64,000 nt of DNA, from positions 62,001 through 126,000 of the forward strand of contig DF237107.1 in NCBI GenBank assembly GCA_000708835.1, written 5' to 3'. Every line of letters begins with the position of its first letter. Position 1 is the first letter of the stretch. Source of the DNA: Klebsormidium nitens (taxonomy: Eukaryota; Streptophyta; Klebsormidiophyceae; Klebsormidiales; Klebsormidiaceae). This document shows positions 11,133 to 21,970 of the stretch, in pieces. A program made the translations under genes and the position numbers. The notes under the pieces were generated by a model. It was given only the letters and a program-made list of their open reading frames with translations. It made no database searches and was not told the origin of the DNA.

Positions 11133-14100
11133 CTACTTCCCCGCTCCGACCGCTTCCTGCATCATTTTCACCAGCTCCGGATCCCCCGAGAAAAAGTTGT
11201 CGACCTGTTTCTTCTGCATCTCCTCCAGCTCGGGGAGCAACTTCTCCATGAACTCAGTCACCGTGGAGTCTTCCGCTAAGCCCATCAGCTCGAACTCCAT
11301 CTGGTCGGTGGTCATCCCCGGGCGGAACCGCGCGTAGCCGCGCTTGACGACCAGGATCTGAGATGACGTGCGCGCCGCGTACTCCTCGAGCTCCTGCGGG
11401 GGCGGGCGGCGGAAGTTAGTAAGTTGGCAAGCTGACGTCAGTCGTCCGAGCGGGGTGAATGCAACACGTTGAAAGCTGACATCACTCTTTCAAGCAGAGT
11501 AATTGCAGCAATCAAAAGCTTGACGTCACGAGACCAAGCGGAGTGAAGCGAATACGTTGAAGAGTGACGTTATCCATCCAAGAACAAAGTGGAATCTGTA
11601 ACACCAACAAGTCATCGTTCAGAACGGCGCACAATCAGCAATCACAACCTATATTATCAAACTTGAAACCTCGTCTCGCTGCAACAATGCGCGAAAGGGC
11701 ACGTTGCAGATAGTAGAACACGTTTGGAAACAAACTCCTCACCGTTGGGCCGATCGGCTGCACGACAGGCTGGTGCGTCGCATGATGCGGGACCTTGCTC
11801 AGCCAATCCTGGAACCAGGCTGCCTCCTTCTTGTCCTGAAACCCGATGACGTAACAGTTGCCGGTGACCTCCGCAGTGAGGTCCAGCGCCAGGAGCTGGT
11901 ACTTGCCGGACTTGTTCAGCAGGATGACCTGGCGTGACGTCAGGAAGACACGTCAGCAAATTCGCAGAAACATGGTGGAAACATGAGGATGACCTGGCAT
12001 GACGCCCGAGAGACTCATCGGCATGCTTGAGGAAGATACAGAAGAGACGTCGGGGTAAAGAGACTGATTTGGCGCTCTGGTGCAGAAAGGTAAGCACGCC
12101 TCGAACAAATCAATGAGAGGGAGAGACGTAAGCACAATTGAAGACAAATAGGGAACGCATCCTTACAACAAGAGAGAAGCAAAAATATGAATCGAAGATT
12201 GGGAAGACGACTTGCATCCGGGCTCCATTGAAGCAAAGAGACAGACATACGAACGAGATTCTCGCATCAGCCTCTCACAGCAACAGTGTGTTGGCAACTA
12301 GGCCCACGACAAACTGAACAAACTGCTTCAGAGTTTGACAACTTGAAGACTTATGTCCCGCACCTGCACCTCCGGTAAATGCGTCCACCACTGCTTGTCG
12401 CCATTCCTCGTTCTTGGTTGGGCTTTTGGCTTCGGCTTGGAAGATTTTTACTATTCTACGTGAAACAGTTATGTCCCTCACCTGCACCTCCGGTAATCGC
12501 GTCCACAATCGTTTGTCTCCGTCGCTCATTCTTGGTTAGGGTTTTGGTAACGACTTTGAAAGTCAATAGTTCTACATGAAAGGATCACGTCCTTCACCTG
12601 CACCTCCGGTAAGTGCGTCCACCACCGCTTATCGCCGTCGCTCATTCGCGGCCGCGGCTCCGGCACCCTGACGTCCAGCCCTAGTTCCTTCCCGTGCTTG
12701 GCCAGGAACTCGTTGGGCCCCATGTGGTCCGCGGCCTTCTTCATCTCCTTGATGTTCGGCAGCATCTGCCGCACGCGCGCGCGCACGCGCTCGCCGGCCG
12801 CCTCGTACTCTGCGGGGTCGAAGTCGTCGGGGGCGTCCGCGTCCACGCCGTACTCTCTGCGGAATCATGAAAATAATGATTTTCGACCAGGGACATACAC
12901 AACAAACGAAATGAAAGTACAATAACATTCTTGTTATCTTTCAAAGATGGGGTAATAAGTATGCTCCCCGGCTATGTCGAACTCCGCGGGGTCGAAATCG
13001 TCGGGGGCGTCCGCGTCCACGCCGTACTCTCTGCAGGGGTCACAGAATTACCATTATTTCGACCAGGGACACTGGACATGGGACTAGAAACGGAAGTGGA
13101 ATATAGAATAATTCAAATCATTATCGAGATCTATAAAAATGGGGGTCGTGAGTATGCTCGCCGGCCGCGTCGTACTCGGCGGGGTGTAAGTCGTCGGGAG
13201 CGTCCGCGTCCAAGTCGCTCCCGGGCGTTTTGGCTTTGGTCCACTCAAACTCTTAAAGCGTCACTGGATCCACAGCAAAGCAACTAAAGAGAGCAAGCAA
13301 TCTGTTGAAGAAACCATTGCCCCACCTGGCAAGTCCTCCATATCCCATTCCTGCATCAGCTTGTCCCGCGCGCCTTCGCTTTCGTCCGCGCTCGAATTCT
13401 TCCGGCGTTACAGGGTCCACAAACCTTTCTCGGAAAGGCAGAATGTTTCTAGAAAAAGCAAAAATGTTGATACTGGAACGAAAAGTTTTCCCGCACCTGG
13501 CAAAGTCCTCCATGTCCCATTCCTGCATCATTTCGCTCCCGCGCGCCTTCGCTTTCGTCCGCTCGAATTCTTCCGGCGTTACTGGGTCCCCGACCCGCCG
13601 CTTGCGCCGCAACCGTGGCTTCGGAATGAGCACCGTGTGGGCGTCCACGTGGGCCTGCAAAATCTCCTCCTCCGTGATGACGTCACGCGCTGCCAGCTCC
13701 TCGGCCCACCTGCAGCATCGGGAGAAAACGTCAGCCGGTTACAAAATGTTGCCTGCTGTAAGAGTGTGTGGAAGAGTCCTACAGGGGAATTGACTTTCCA
13801 CGGGTCTTATGAGGACGCACTCGCGAAGTGCATTCATCCCAGAATCCACCCGAGATTGCGGAGTTAAGAAAGACGAGAGGTACAGAAGATTACCACTTTA
13901 ATGCGCGTGTGGTAACTTCACACGCTCGACCTTGCCACTGGTTCCAAATGGAGATAACATCAGGAAGCGAGCATCGGAGTCGAAACTCGCCCTTTCAACA
14001 AACATCGCACAGCGCTCTCCGGTCTCTGAAAGACTATGGAAGACTCAACTTGTGTAGACCAAAAAACATGCAGAACAGTCTGTCGTCTGCTCAATCGCGA

Positions 14101-17100
14101 GATTCAGCTGCTTTGGGCCACGTGTGGCGAGGCAATCCACCTTTGCATCTTGAAAAGTCCAACGGCTCTCGATCATACAGAGTCTCAATTCAAACCAACC
14201 GCGAATCATAGTTGCTTCACCTCTCGAGAAGTTGGACAGCTCTTGCAACTTACAGAAAAATTTGGACAGCTCCCGGAACATAGCTTGAGTCTACCTACAA
14301 AACCAGTCGCTTAGAAGGAAGCAGATGTGGCGAGGCGAATTACGGTCGCGTCTCAGAGAAATTGGACAGCTCTCAAACATACACAAAATCTCAAATTACT
14401 CGATCACAAGATATACAGTTGCTTCGCGTCTGGAGACATCGGGCAACTCTCACAACATAACGAGAGTCTGATTTTGAAACCAATTGCAAGATCCCGTTGC
14501 GAGAGGCGACCTTCGTGTCTCGGAGAAGTCGGACAGCTCTTACAACATAGACAGAGTCTCAAGTCAAACCAATCGCTAAGTGGATTTGCTTCGCCTCTCG
14601 GGAAGTCGGACGGCTCTCGAAACACAAATACAGAAATTGGACGGCTCTCGAAACATAGGCAGGAGCTAACTATGAAACCAGTTGCTTAGAGACAAAAGTG
14701 GCGAGGCGATTCACCTTCGCGTTTCGGAAAAGTCGGACAGCTCGGACACCTCCTTGCTCAGTTCGGACACCTCCGCCTCGGCCTCCTTCTCCTTGATCGT
14801 CTCCGCCCACTGGAGCGTGCTCGAAAACTGCTCCGGGGGGATGCTTTCGTCGGGGAAAAGGACCCCACTGGAAGATTCCACGGCCTGGGGGGCGGGGCCA
14901 GTCTGGCGCTCCTCTCTCTGCGAATGAAGAGGGGAGAAATTCAAGCATTGGTATGCAACCATTCCTCATGATAGAGATTTGAGAACTCGGGCCCCTTAAC
15001 CTCGTACTCAAGATGTTGCACGGCCAAATTGCAGTTTGTTAGGTGCGGATCTCAAGGCTGTGTCGCTATACTCCCCGCCTTTGTCAAAACTGTTGAACTC
15101 CGTTAAAAACAACATCTTTGGTGCCAGGTTGAGAGACCCGAGCAAAGAGGGTAGGGGGGGGCGTTTGAGTACTGTGCTCACGACTCCGCAGCATTCAAAT
15201 CTCGTTCATTTCAACTTTCGTTCAACGATGCGGACTCTTCATAAAAATTGAACGGGCGTATTGCCGGCACATGTAAAAAGAACCACCACTTTGCGAGACC
15301 GGTTGGCTGTCTATGGTTCCGGACCAAGGTCTTTTCACCTCTCGCCTCCGACGTTTGAAAAAGGTAACTGCCAACAACAGGACCCAAGTCCCACAAGCTG
15401 GGAAAGCGCCGCTGCTTGCTTTCTTCAATGCTTGCTTTCTGGCAAAGCGTTCCAACACCAAACAGGACAATGTTCTAGATCATAAATGCTCAATTGGGCA
15501 ATTGATTGCAGGGCAATCAGGCAAGCCGCTCCAAACGAGTCTCCTCTGGCTGCCAGAGAATCCCGCTTCGCCAAAACACGTGGAAATAACCGATTGCAAA
15601 ACCCGAATACTCAGCAATGTAATCCTATAGATATCAGAAACTCTGAGAACCTGGCAATCTTATACTGACGCGCCGCCGCTCCTCTCGCTGCACAGCTTTG
15701 AGGTCTTCCTGAGGGATCCCCCTGGCCCAAAGAGCTAGCAAACAAAATCCCACAAAATCCAGCCATCTAGAGACCTGACCTCGGTACCTAATAAACACGA
15801 AACTCACCCGCCGCCGCTCCTCTTGCGCCATCGCTTCGAGGTCCTCTTGGGGGATCCCTTTGGGGCCGAATCGCGTGCCCATCCCGGGCTTGCGCCCGAG
15901 CCGCTGGTCCATAATGTCGCGCATCATGTCCTCCTGAACGAGGGGATCCCCCTCCGCGGCCACCTGGTCCTCTATGGAGTCCGTCAGCCAGCGCGGCTTG
16001 TCGTCGCCCTCGCCCACCAGCTTGTCTGCAGAGTAAAATAATCCGAAATTTGGGAAACGGGTTAAGGGTATTGGGTTAAGGTTGAAACCAAGACTGGGAG
16101 CACCAAAAAAGAGGGCTCGAAGCTAGCGTGTGGTCCCGCGCCCTCCAGCTTGTCTGCAGAGTAGGATAAACCCAAGGTTGAGGGTAAGGGTTTTCGGGTT
16201 TTCGGGTTAAGTCAAACCAGTACTTTAGGAGCACTAAGGGAAGAGGAGGGGTCGAAGCTAGCGTGTGGTCCCCTCGCCCTTCAGCTTGTCTGCAGATTAC
16301 AATCGAATCTCTCAAAACTAAAATCAATGTTTGAATGCCGAATCAATTCTGGATGTAGAATGCAAAGACGATTGACTGTAACCAGCATGCGGGCGAGGCT
16401 TGTATACGACCCGCGCCCTCTCCCACCAACTTATTTGCGGAAAAGCGAACAAGAGGGAGATGAAAGGAAATACACTACGAAGCGATCGGAAGTAGAATAG
16501 ATCCGCTTTTGCGGGGTCCATTATCGTATGATGGGCATCTGCTCAACGGCACATCAAAAGTATGCGACGGCTGAATTTAAGAAGAAGAGGGTTTGCTATC
16601 GAGGTAAGAGCAAGGAAACCAACGTGCGGGGTGGCTCTGCCAGAGTAATAGAAGTCGAGCGTGCTTAAAGCGTACCTCCCAGAGGATTGAGACGCAGAGA
16701 GTTAACAGTGGAACGAGCCTGATTGATTCCCGTGTCTGAGCTTCAGAGTCCGTCCAAACACGGTTTGGATGAAACTTGTCCCCCATACTTCAGTCAGAAG
16801 ACGGAAGTTAAAATTCGATCTTGAGGCCCGACATTTTGGAAGCCCCCCCAAAATCGATAATTAACGCCCATAAGTTACCACACGTATTTGCCAGTAATTT
16901 CACAGATGGGGGCTGTACTCTACGGTTCGTGCACGGCCATTGAGCTTTTAAACTCGGTTCCCGCAATTTGCAATCTAGCTTTGAAGGACACGTTCCACAA
17001 ATACCGCTGTACAGAAAACCAGGCGCATCTCGAATTACCTACTGGTCCCCAGAATCAATCTAAACTTAACGCACGTTCACACTCGACGACAACCAACCGG

Positions 17101-20100
17101 ACTGGGCATCGCTCTCACCGTAATCCACGCCCCTCGCTTTCGCCTCCTTCTTGAGGTAGGAACGGACTTTGGCCTGCAGCCGCTTGAAGTGCTTCTCCTC
17201 GCAGGCGTGGTACAGCTTTTTCTCCCACGACTGCAGGAAAACATGAAGAGGATTATCGCACAGCCTTTCTGAGATTCGCGCCGAGTGATCACGAGATCAA
17301 CACCATCTATTCTAGGGTGGTCAGGTTCTTGGACTCCAAGATTCTGTTGCGGTCCCTGCCCCCACGACAGTCCACTTGTGCCGCCTTTCCAGTCGGATCA
17401 GGTAGTCACATGAAGCTTACTCAAGAGGCTTGCGCTTTTGCTTTTGATGTTCAACGTAAGAGAATTACACGACATGCATCCATCCCGTCCTGCCGCTCTG
17501 ATTCTTCAATCCGGAACCACATCGCCTCCCTCCAGGCCATCCCAGGTCATCCGCCCCTCCTTTTTGTTCAGTTGCACTTCTTCACATTCCCACAATTCCT
17601 TTGTTGAGTCTTACTATTTGGCCCTGTTGGGGTTGAGCGCCTTAAAGAGCTAGATGTCAGATGCATTCCTCTTCCATTTGCCGCACTAACAAGCAGATAG
17701 TGAAGTCGCATCGCCTACCTCCAACCCATCCCAGTCGCTGCGCCCCTCCTGTCCGTTGAGCACGACCTCCGCGCGAATCCGCCGCAGCTCGGGGTCCGCC
17801 GCCAGCTCCGCCTCAAAGTCCCGCTGCACGCGCCGGGCAAACTCGGTCGTCCCGTCCTTGTACTGCGCACCAAAGATCGGGTGTTCGCCGGTAATCGTAT
17901 CCGGCCCATCTTCGACCGCCGGCGCCGGTTCGGGCGCCTTCACCTTCTTCCGTTTCCGCACGATTCGGGTCACCTTAACCTTGGGTTTCGCGCCCGCCGC
18001 TCCACTCGTGACCGCTCTTCCGTTGGCGGAGGCGTCCTCGTTTTGGGCCCCGTTTTCGAGGTTGCGACCATTTTCGCCAACTACTTCCGGCTCGGCCCAG
18101 TCCCTAACAGGATCTTCTGTAGGCGCTTGAGCGGCCAATGAGGGGCTGCCACCTGGCACGGTGGCTGACGCCTCGGCGGCGGTTCTTCCAGACGTGCTCG
18201 GGAACGTTCCCGTCCACTCCGCGTCCTGATATCCCCCCGCCGAGACGCACGGCTCCTCTAGCATATTGACCCCCCCAGAAGCCGTTCCCCGCTCGTCTAG
18301 TCCCTCTCTCAACCTTCCGTTCTCAGCAGCGGCAGACACTTCCTCTCTTTCCTGGGGGGTTGTAGACCCACTCACTGACTCTACATTTTCTTTAACGACT
18401 GACCGGTTCGCAATTTCGCTTGCCATAGCGTCCCACCAAGCCCGGAACGCCCCTTCGTCGACCGTTCCGGGGGGTGATCGCGCCACCTCAGCGGAAAACC
18501 CCCGAAGTGCGGCCAAAATTTCCGCCTTCTCTTTTGGTGACGTCATTTCCGCGACCCGTGCCTCGATGCTCCGCTGCGAATCCTGCAGTCCCGGTAAAGT
18601 CGAAAAGCTCTTCGTTCTTCCGTTTGACGCATCCCCGTTTACAAAGGAAACGCTCTCGTGGCTCTCAGCACTTTCCTCCGCTCTTGGCAACCCCGCCTTC
18701 GCACTTCCGATCGAACTGAATCCTTCCGCCGCCCGCGAAGCAATATTTTCCGCTTCGTCCTCGTCCTCAATCGGTTTCGTGACCTCATAAAACCTGCCCG
18801 CCTCTCGCCGCTTCTCGGCCTCTAGGACGCGCTCCCACTCCCGCCGCAGGTCTTCCTGCGCCTTTGAGTCCAAGACGGGCGTTGCCGCCGCAGCGGCGGA
18901 AATTGCTGGGACAGCAAGCTTCTCCTGCAATTCAAATCCTTGGGTCGTCGCACCATTTTTTACCCTTTTGTGACAGCGAGTCAAACCTGCTTCTTTTCCA
19001 TATTCAATTCGTACTGATAGGGGTCCACTGGACGCTACAGCAGTGTCCGTGGCCCCTTCCTTCCTCAACTTGCAGCAGCAGAGTTGTACCACTTGGAAAA
19101 CGCTCGGAGAACACTCTTCTCTCGTGATGCCCGTATGGCAAGGGCATGCTCGCCTTCGCAGCAAGCACCTAGCAATTCACGCCATACCGCAGACTGGCCA
19201 ATCATTACAATGTGACCATGAGCTTTCGCGATCATTTGGGAATTTCTAGAGCATTCAGGGACCCAGACTCACCTTCTTGAGCCCCAGTTTCCTCATCAGC
19301 CCTCCCACCCACCCCACCTCCTCCTTTTCCTCCCCCGCCAAAAGCGCCACATCATCCTCGTCTCCAAACACCCGCATCTCCCTCTCATCCTCCGTGCCCC
19401 AGTTTTGACCTCGCACTGGCACCTCCTGCGACGCCAAGATCTGCTCGCGAACCTCGGTCAAGCTCACGACAGCTGGCGACGTCTTACTGGCCTGCGTGAC
19501 CTCCTCCAAGCGCCCCATGTGCTTCAGCTTGTTGAGGCGCATGATGCGTCCTTCGCGCTCCCGCTCTAGTTTCTGCTTCTCCCACTTTTGCCAGACGAAC
19601 GAGCGGAACCAAACGGCGGCAGCCACGGCCGCGCAGAGGACGGTACTCCAGAAGACGACGATGGGCCAGGACAAGCCGTGCTCGGCCGTGAACCTGAGAA
19701 GCATTAGGGTTTCAGGGTTTAGGGTGTAGAAGTACAAGTTTAGCCCAAGAAGGAGTAGAACGATCTTTCAGCTCAAACCAAAAGCCGGGGCCTTATGTGG
19801 AAATCTCCAAAATCAGACCAATAAGTGTGGATGGGGAACAAATGAGACAAGAATCAGCAAGGTGCAGGCAGAGTAACAAAAGAAGCAAACGATGTAATAG
19901 AGGGCCCACTTACATGAGGGATATTTTTGGCTCGTAAGGAAACCTGATCAATGCACATGTCCTGTTGAAGGACTTGAAGTGGTGAGAAAGAAGTTCCAAT
20001 ATAATCTCCACAATTCCCAGCATTCAGCGAAGAGAGCTTCTACCGAGCGCAGCTAAAGTGTCAGATTGCGCCTTGCGCCTTGTCCCCAAATTTTTTCGAA

Positions 20101-21227
20101 AACATGTCAAATCCATTCCACCACCAGCCGAAGCCCAGCATTCTCATCAAATGCCTCGAGCAAAGGACATTAAAGTGGCGGTTTCAACAAAAGCAACCCG
20201 TCCCTCACCGTGAGCCCCTCTCCATTGCACCGTCCCACGCTACCGAGGCCCTGTTTCTAACACCGCCCTCTTCTTGCCAATCTCCCCCCCTCGCAGCAAT
20301 TGCCCCATACTGCTCCAACAGGTCCCGGCCCCCCTTCCGGCTCCGCTCGTCCCGCTGCTTCGCAAGCGCCTCCTCGTACTGCTCCGCGAACTCGGACGGG
20401 TCGAGCCCGTTCTTCGCCATGATCGCCGCGAGCTTCTCGGCGTTGCTGTCGGACGCCCGAGAAGCGTCCGGCGCCCGCTTCGGACCGTCCGAAGAGTAGC
20501 TGGGGAGCTCGATGCCCACCGACGCCAGCTCGCGTGCCATCTCTTCGCGCGACCGGCCGCCGGGGGAGTCGTCGAGAACGGACACCTCGACCACCTCATT
20601 GGAGAAGCGCGCTCTTCCCGGCACTCCCATCCCATCTCCATTTTCTGAAACCCCGGCAGCTTGGCTTTCACCATCGATGAAGTGCGGAGATTCTACCTCG
20701 GAGAAACCAGGCGACTCGTTGAAAAAACCATTACCAGAGACGTGCGAAGATTCTTCTTCAGTGAAACGGCTCTGGAAGTTCGCACCAGAAACCTGGGAAG
20801 CAGCCTCCGGAAAGGACCCGTTGACATCAGCATTTGCAATGCCGTGCGCTTGGCCATCTGGAACCGCGCCTGCCTGAGCTACAACTGAGCTTGGGGTTCT
20901 TCGCCCCGGAGGACCACCAATTCTAACGACGCGCCTTCCGCTAGGCAATTTGGATTGGGGAGGCGACAGCCTGAGAATTGAACTCAAGCCCGAAGTGGGA
21001 ACACTAGCAGGGGATGTTGTGCAATGTCGTGGTTGCACATTGACCAAAGGTCCCAGACAACTAAGATTTTGCCGGGGGCGAATCTGATGAGAAAGTGACG
21101 AACTCTCAAAACACAATGCTGCCCTCTTGATAGAGCGGGTGGTGTGGCGTGATGAAGCGAGCTGGCTGCTCGCTTTCTCAAAAGCGCAAATGGGCACACC
21201 AACCCCAGCCCTTGCAGAGAGCGCCAT
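11133..21227 (-). CDS. large acidic, membrane-anchored, probable plastid protein with DUF3110-like C terminus
   Basis: Ten exons: 21227-20209, 19693-19273, 18924-17719, 17230-17119, 16025-15808, 14917-14715, 13709-13497, 12856-12598, 11928-11743, 11393-11133. All junctions are GT-AG, phases match, and the total is 1365 aa. The N terminus is rich in S, R, A and Q and poor in acid, as in a plastid transit peptide. Exon 2 encodes one hydrophobic segment (about residues 350-370) followed by a basic stretch. Exon 3 is a long, acidic, low-complexity region with a KKVKAPEPAPA-type basic patch near its end. Later exons are charged and helical. The C terminus (about 1215-1300), with VILLN, YVIGFQDKKEAAWF and a VEELEEYA segment, resembles DUF3110, a domain shared by cyanobacteria and plants. 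Overall layout recalls the embryo-essential EMB1703 family, but that is from memory and tentative. Function is unknown. At least seven of its introns contain tandem echoes of exon edges. It is divergent from the coiled-coil gene, with 743 bp between the two starts. Confidence 0.75.
11429..11580. repeat. intronic tandem repeat, last intron of DUF3110-like gene
   Basis: Two degenerate units start AGCTGACGTCA (11429) and AGCTTGACGTCA (about 11517). They share the order GACGTCA, then AAGCGGAGTGAA or similar, then ACACGTTGAA or similar, then a second TGACAT/TGACGT. The period is about 89 bp. Exon sequence is not obviously included. Confidence 0.5.
11921..12005. repeat. echo of exon 9 5' edge
   Basis: GAGGATGACCTGGCATGACG at 11986-12005 repeats the acceptor region of exon 9 (AGGATGACCTGGCGTGACG, 11921-11939), which encodes the VIL start. 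The copy lies upstream of the exon in transcript direction, 66 bp away. Confidence 0.6.
12355..12625. repeat. three copies of exon 8 3' edge and donor
   Basis: The genuine exon end (HLPEVQ plus donor, CACCTGCACCTCCGG on the plus strand at 12595) is repeated at 12479 and 12361, with periods of 118 and 116 bp. Each unit carries about 45 bp of exon and about 70 bp of intron, including a GTTTTGG(T/C)... segment. Both echoes keep a GT at the donor position, so they are potential decoy donors. Confidence 0.85.
12800..13215. repeat. three copies of exon 8 5' edge and acceptor
   Basis: The exon start encoding REYGVDADAPDDFDPAEY (12856 downwards) is repeated at 12975-13036 and again, more decayed, at 13155-13215. 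Periods are about 174 and 190 bp. The first echo keeps an AG acceptor and an open frame for about 20 codons. Exon 8 therefore has echoes on both sides. Confidence 0.85.
13215..13560. repeat. copies of exon 7 3' edge
   Basis: The exon 7 end (DPVTPEEFER through EWDMEDFA plus donor) is repeated at about 13318-13430, where a shifted frame still reads DPVTPEEFERG. A third, shorter copy at 13215-13262 still reads VDPVT. The period is about 170 bp. Confidence 0.8.
14140..14745. repeat. array of about seven copies of exon 6 3' edge
   Basis: The plus-strand motif GTCGGACAGCTC from the end of exon 6 (LSDFSE, 14731) recurs in degenerate form near 14233, 14260, 14363, 14439, 14528, 14604 and 14635. Between copies lie AACCAGTTGCTTAGA-like and GGCGAGGCGA-like intron segments. 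This is the largest echo array in the window and fills nearly the whole proximal part of intron 6. Confidence 0.8.
15665..15872. repeat. echo of exon 5 3' edge
   Basis: The exon 5 end (GPKGIPQEDLEAMAQEERRR, 15808-15870) is repeated as a decayed copy at about 15669-15731, in which GIPQEDLKAV can still be read. The offset is about 140 bp. Confidence 0.8.
16019..16442. repeat. four copies of exon 5 5' edge and acceptor
   Basis: The acceptor and start of exon 5 (plus strand CTTGTCTGCAG at 16021) recur at 16149 and 16285, and degenerate at 16430. Spacings are 128, 136 and 145 bp. Units also share AGCTAGCGTGTGGTCC and GGGTTTTCGGGTTAA-like intron sequence. Confidence 0.85.
17519..17760. repeat. echo of exon 3 3' edge
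   Basis: The end of exon 3 (GRSDWDGLE plus donor, 17719-17754) has a decayed copy at about 17523-17566, 190 bp into intron 3. The copy's donor has mutated from GT to GG. Confidence 0.7.
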
Positions 21228-21970
21228 TGCGGCCAGAATTGCTAGAAGTTCAGCCCAGCCTTGCAGGGAACGCTTTCAGCTGAGCACTTCGCTTTTTAAC
21301 AAGGCCCTCTTCTAATCATGGCGACTGTTCCGCAGTGGCAAGACAAACTCCTCCTGTTCAAAACAAAACTGTCAGTGACAGATTGCGAAGCTTGGCACTT
21401 TCTTGAAACTGTTTCAACTGCGACTGCCTCACAGTCTCCCTGTCTTGACAAACTTTCAGCCGTCGACGAGAGGATAGCATCTGACGGCTGCAATTGTAAA
21501 CATTCTGCTCGTGTTCCACAATCGAACCGTGGCTTTCGGTTATCGGAGGGCTAGAGTGAAGCCGGCTGCCAGTCCACAGAAGCCAAACGGTTGGATCTGC
21601 GACAGGGGTCACTTTCGAAAGAGAAGGGGGAGGAAAACTTTCATTGTTCAAATTTCCAAGGAAGAGAAGGGGCCGAAGATACTTTCTGGCATGCGGGCAT
21701 GAGCAGGAGATTGACAGAATATTGAATTTCTAAGACTATCGTACCCTAGTAGCTAGCTGTCATTTTGCAATGAGCGGAGGCCGTTGAAAAGGTGGCGCAT
21801 GCTACAGAAGTTGTGTTGCTTGGAAATTTGTGATTTGACCAGGAAGCTTCTTTGCAACGGGTGGGCAACTCTAAAACCATAGGGGCCAAGAAGTCTGGAA
21901 ACAGCTCACCTGTTTTTCAACCTTCATAAAGCAGCTTTTTAAAGGTTGTTGCTTAAGGAGACGTTGCACA
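21228..21970. promoter_or_regulatory. divergent intergenic region
   Basis: 743 bp between two divergent start codons, so it probably holds both promoters. The short frames here have no recognisable features. I see no clear TATA box or other defined site. Confidence 0.4.

Noticed and set aside
18266-18790. 174-codon plus-strand frame
   Set aside because: Antisense to exon 3 of the DUF3110-like gene, whose exon phases and charge pattern are convincing.
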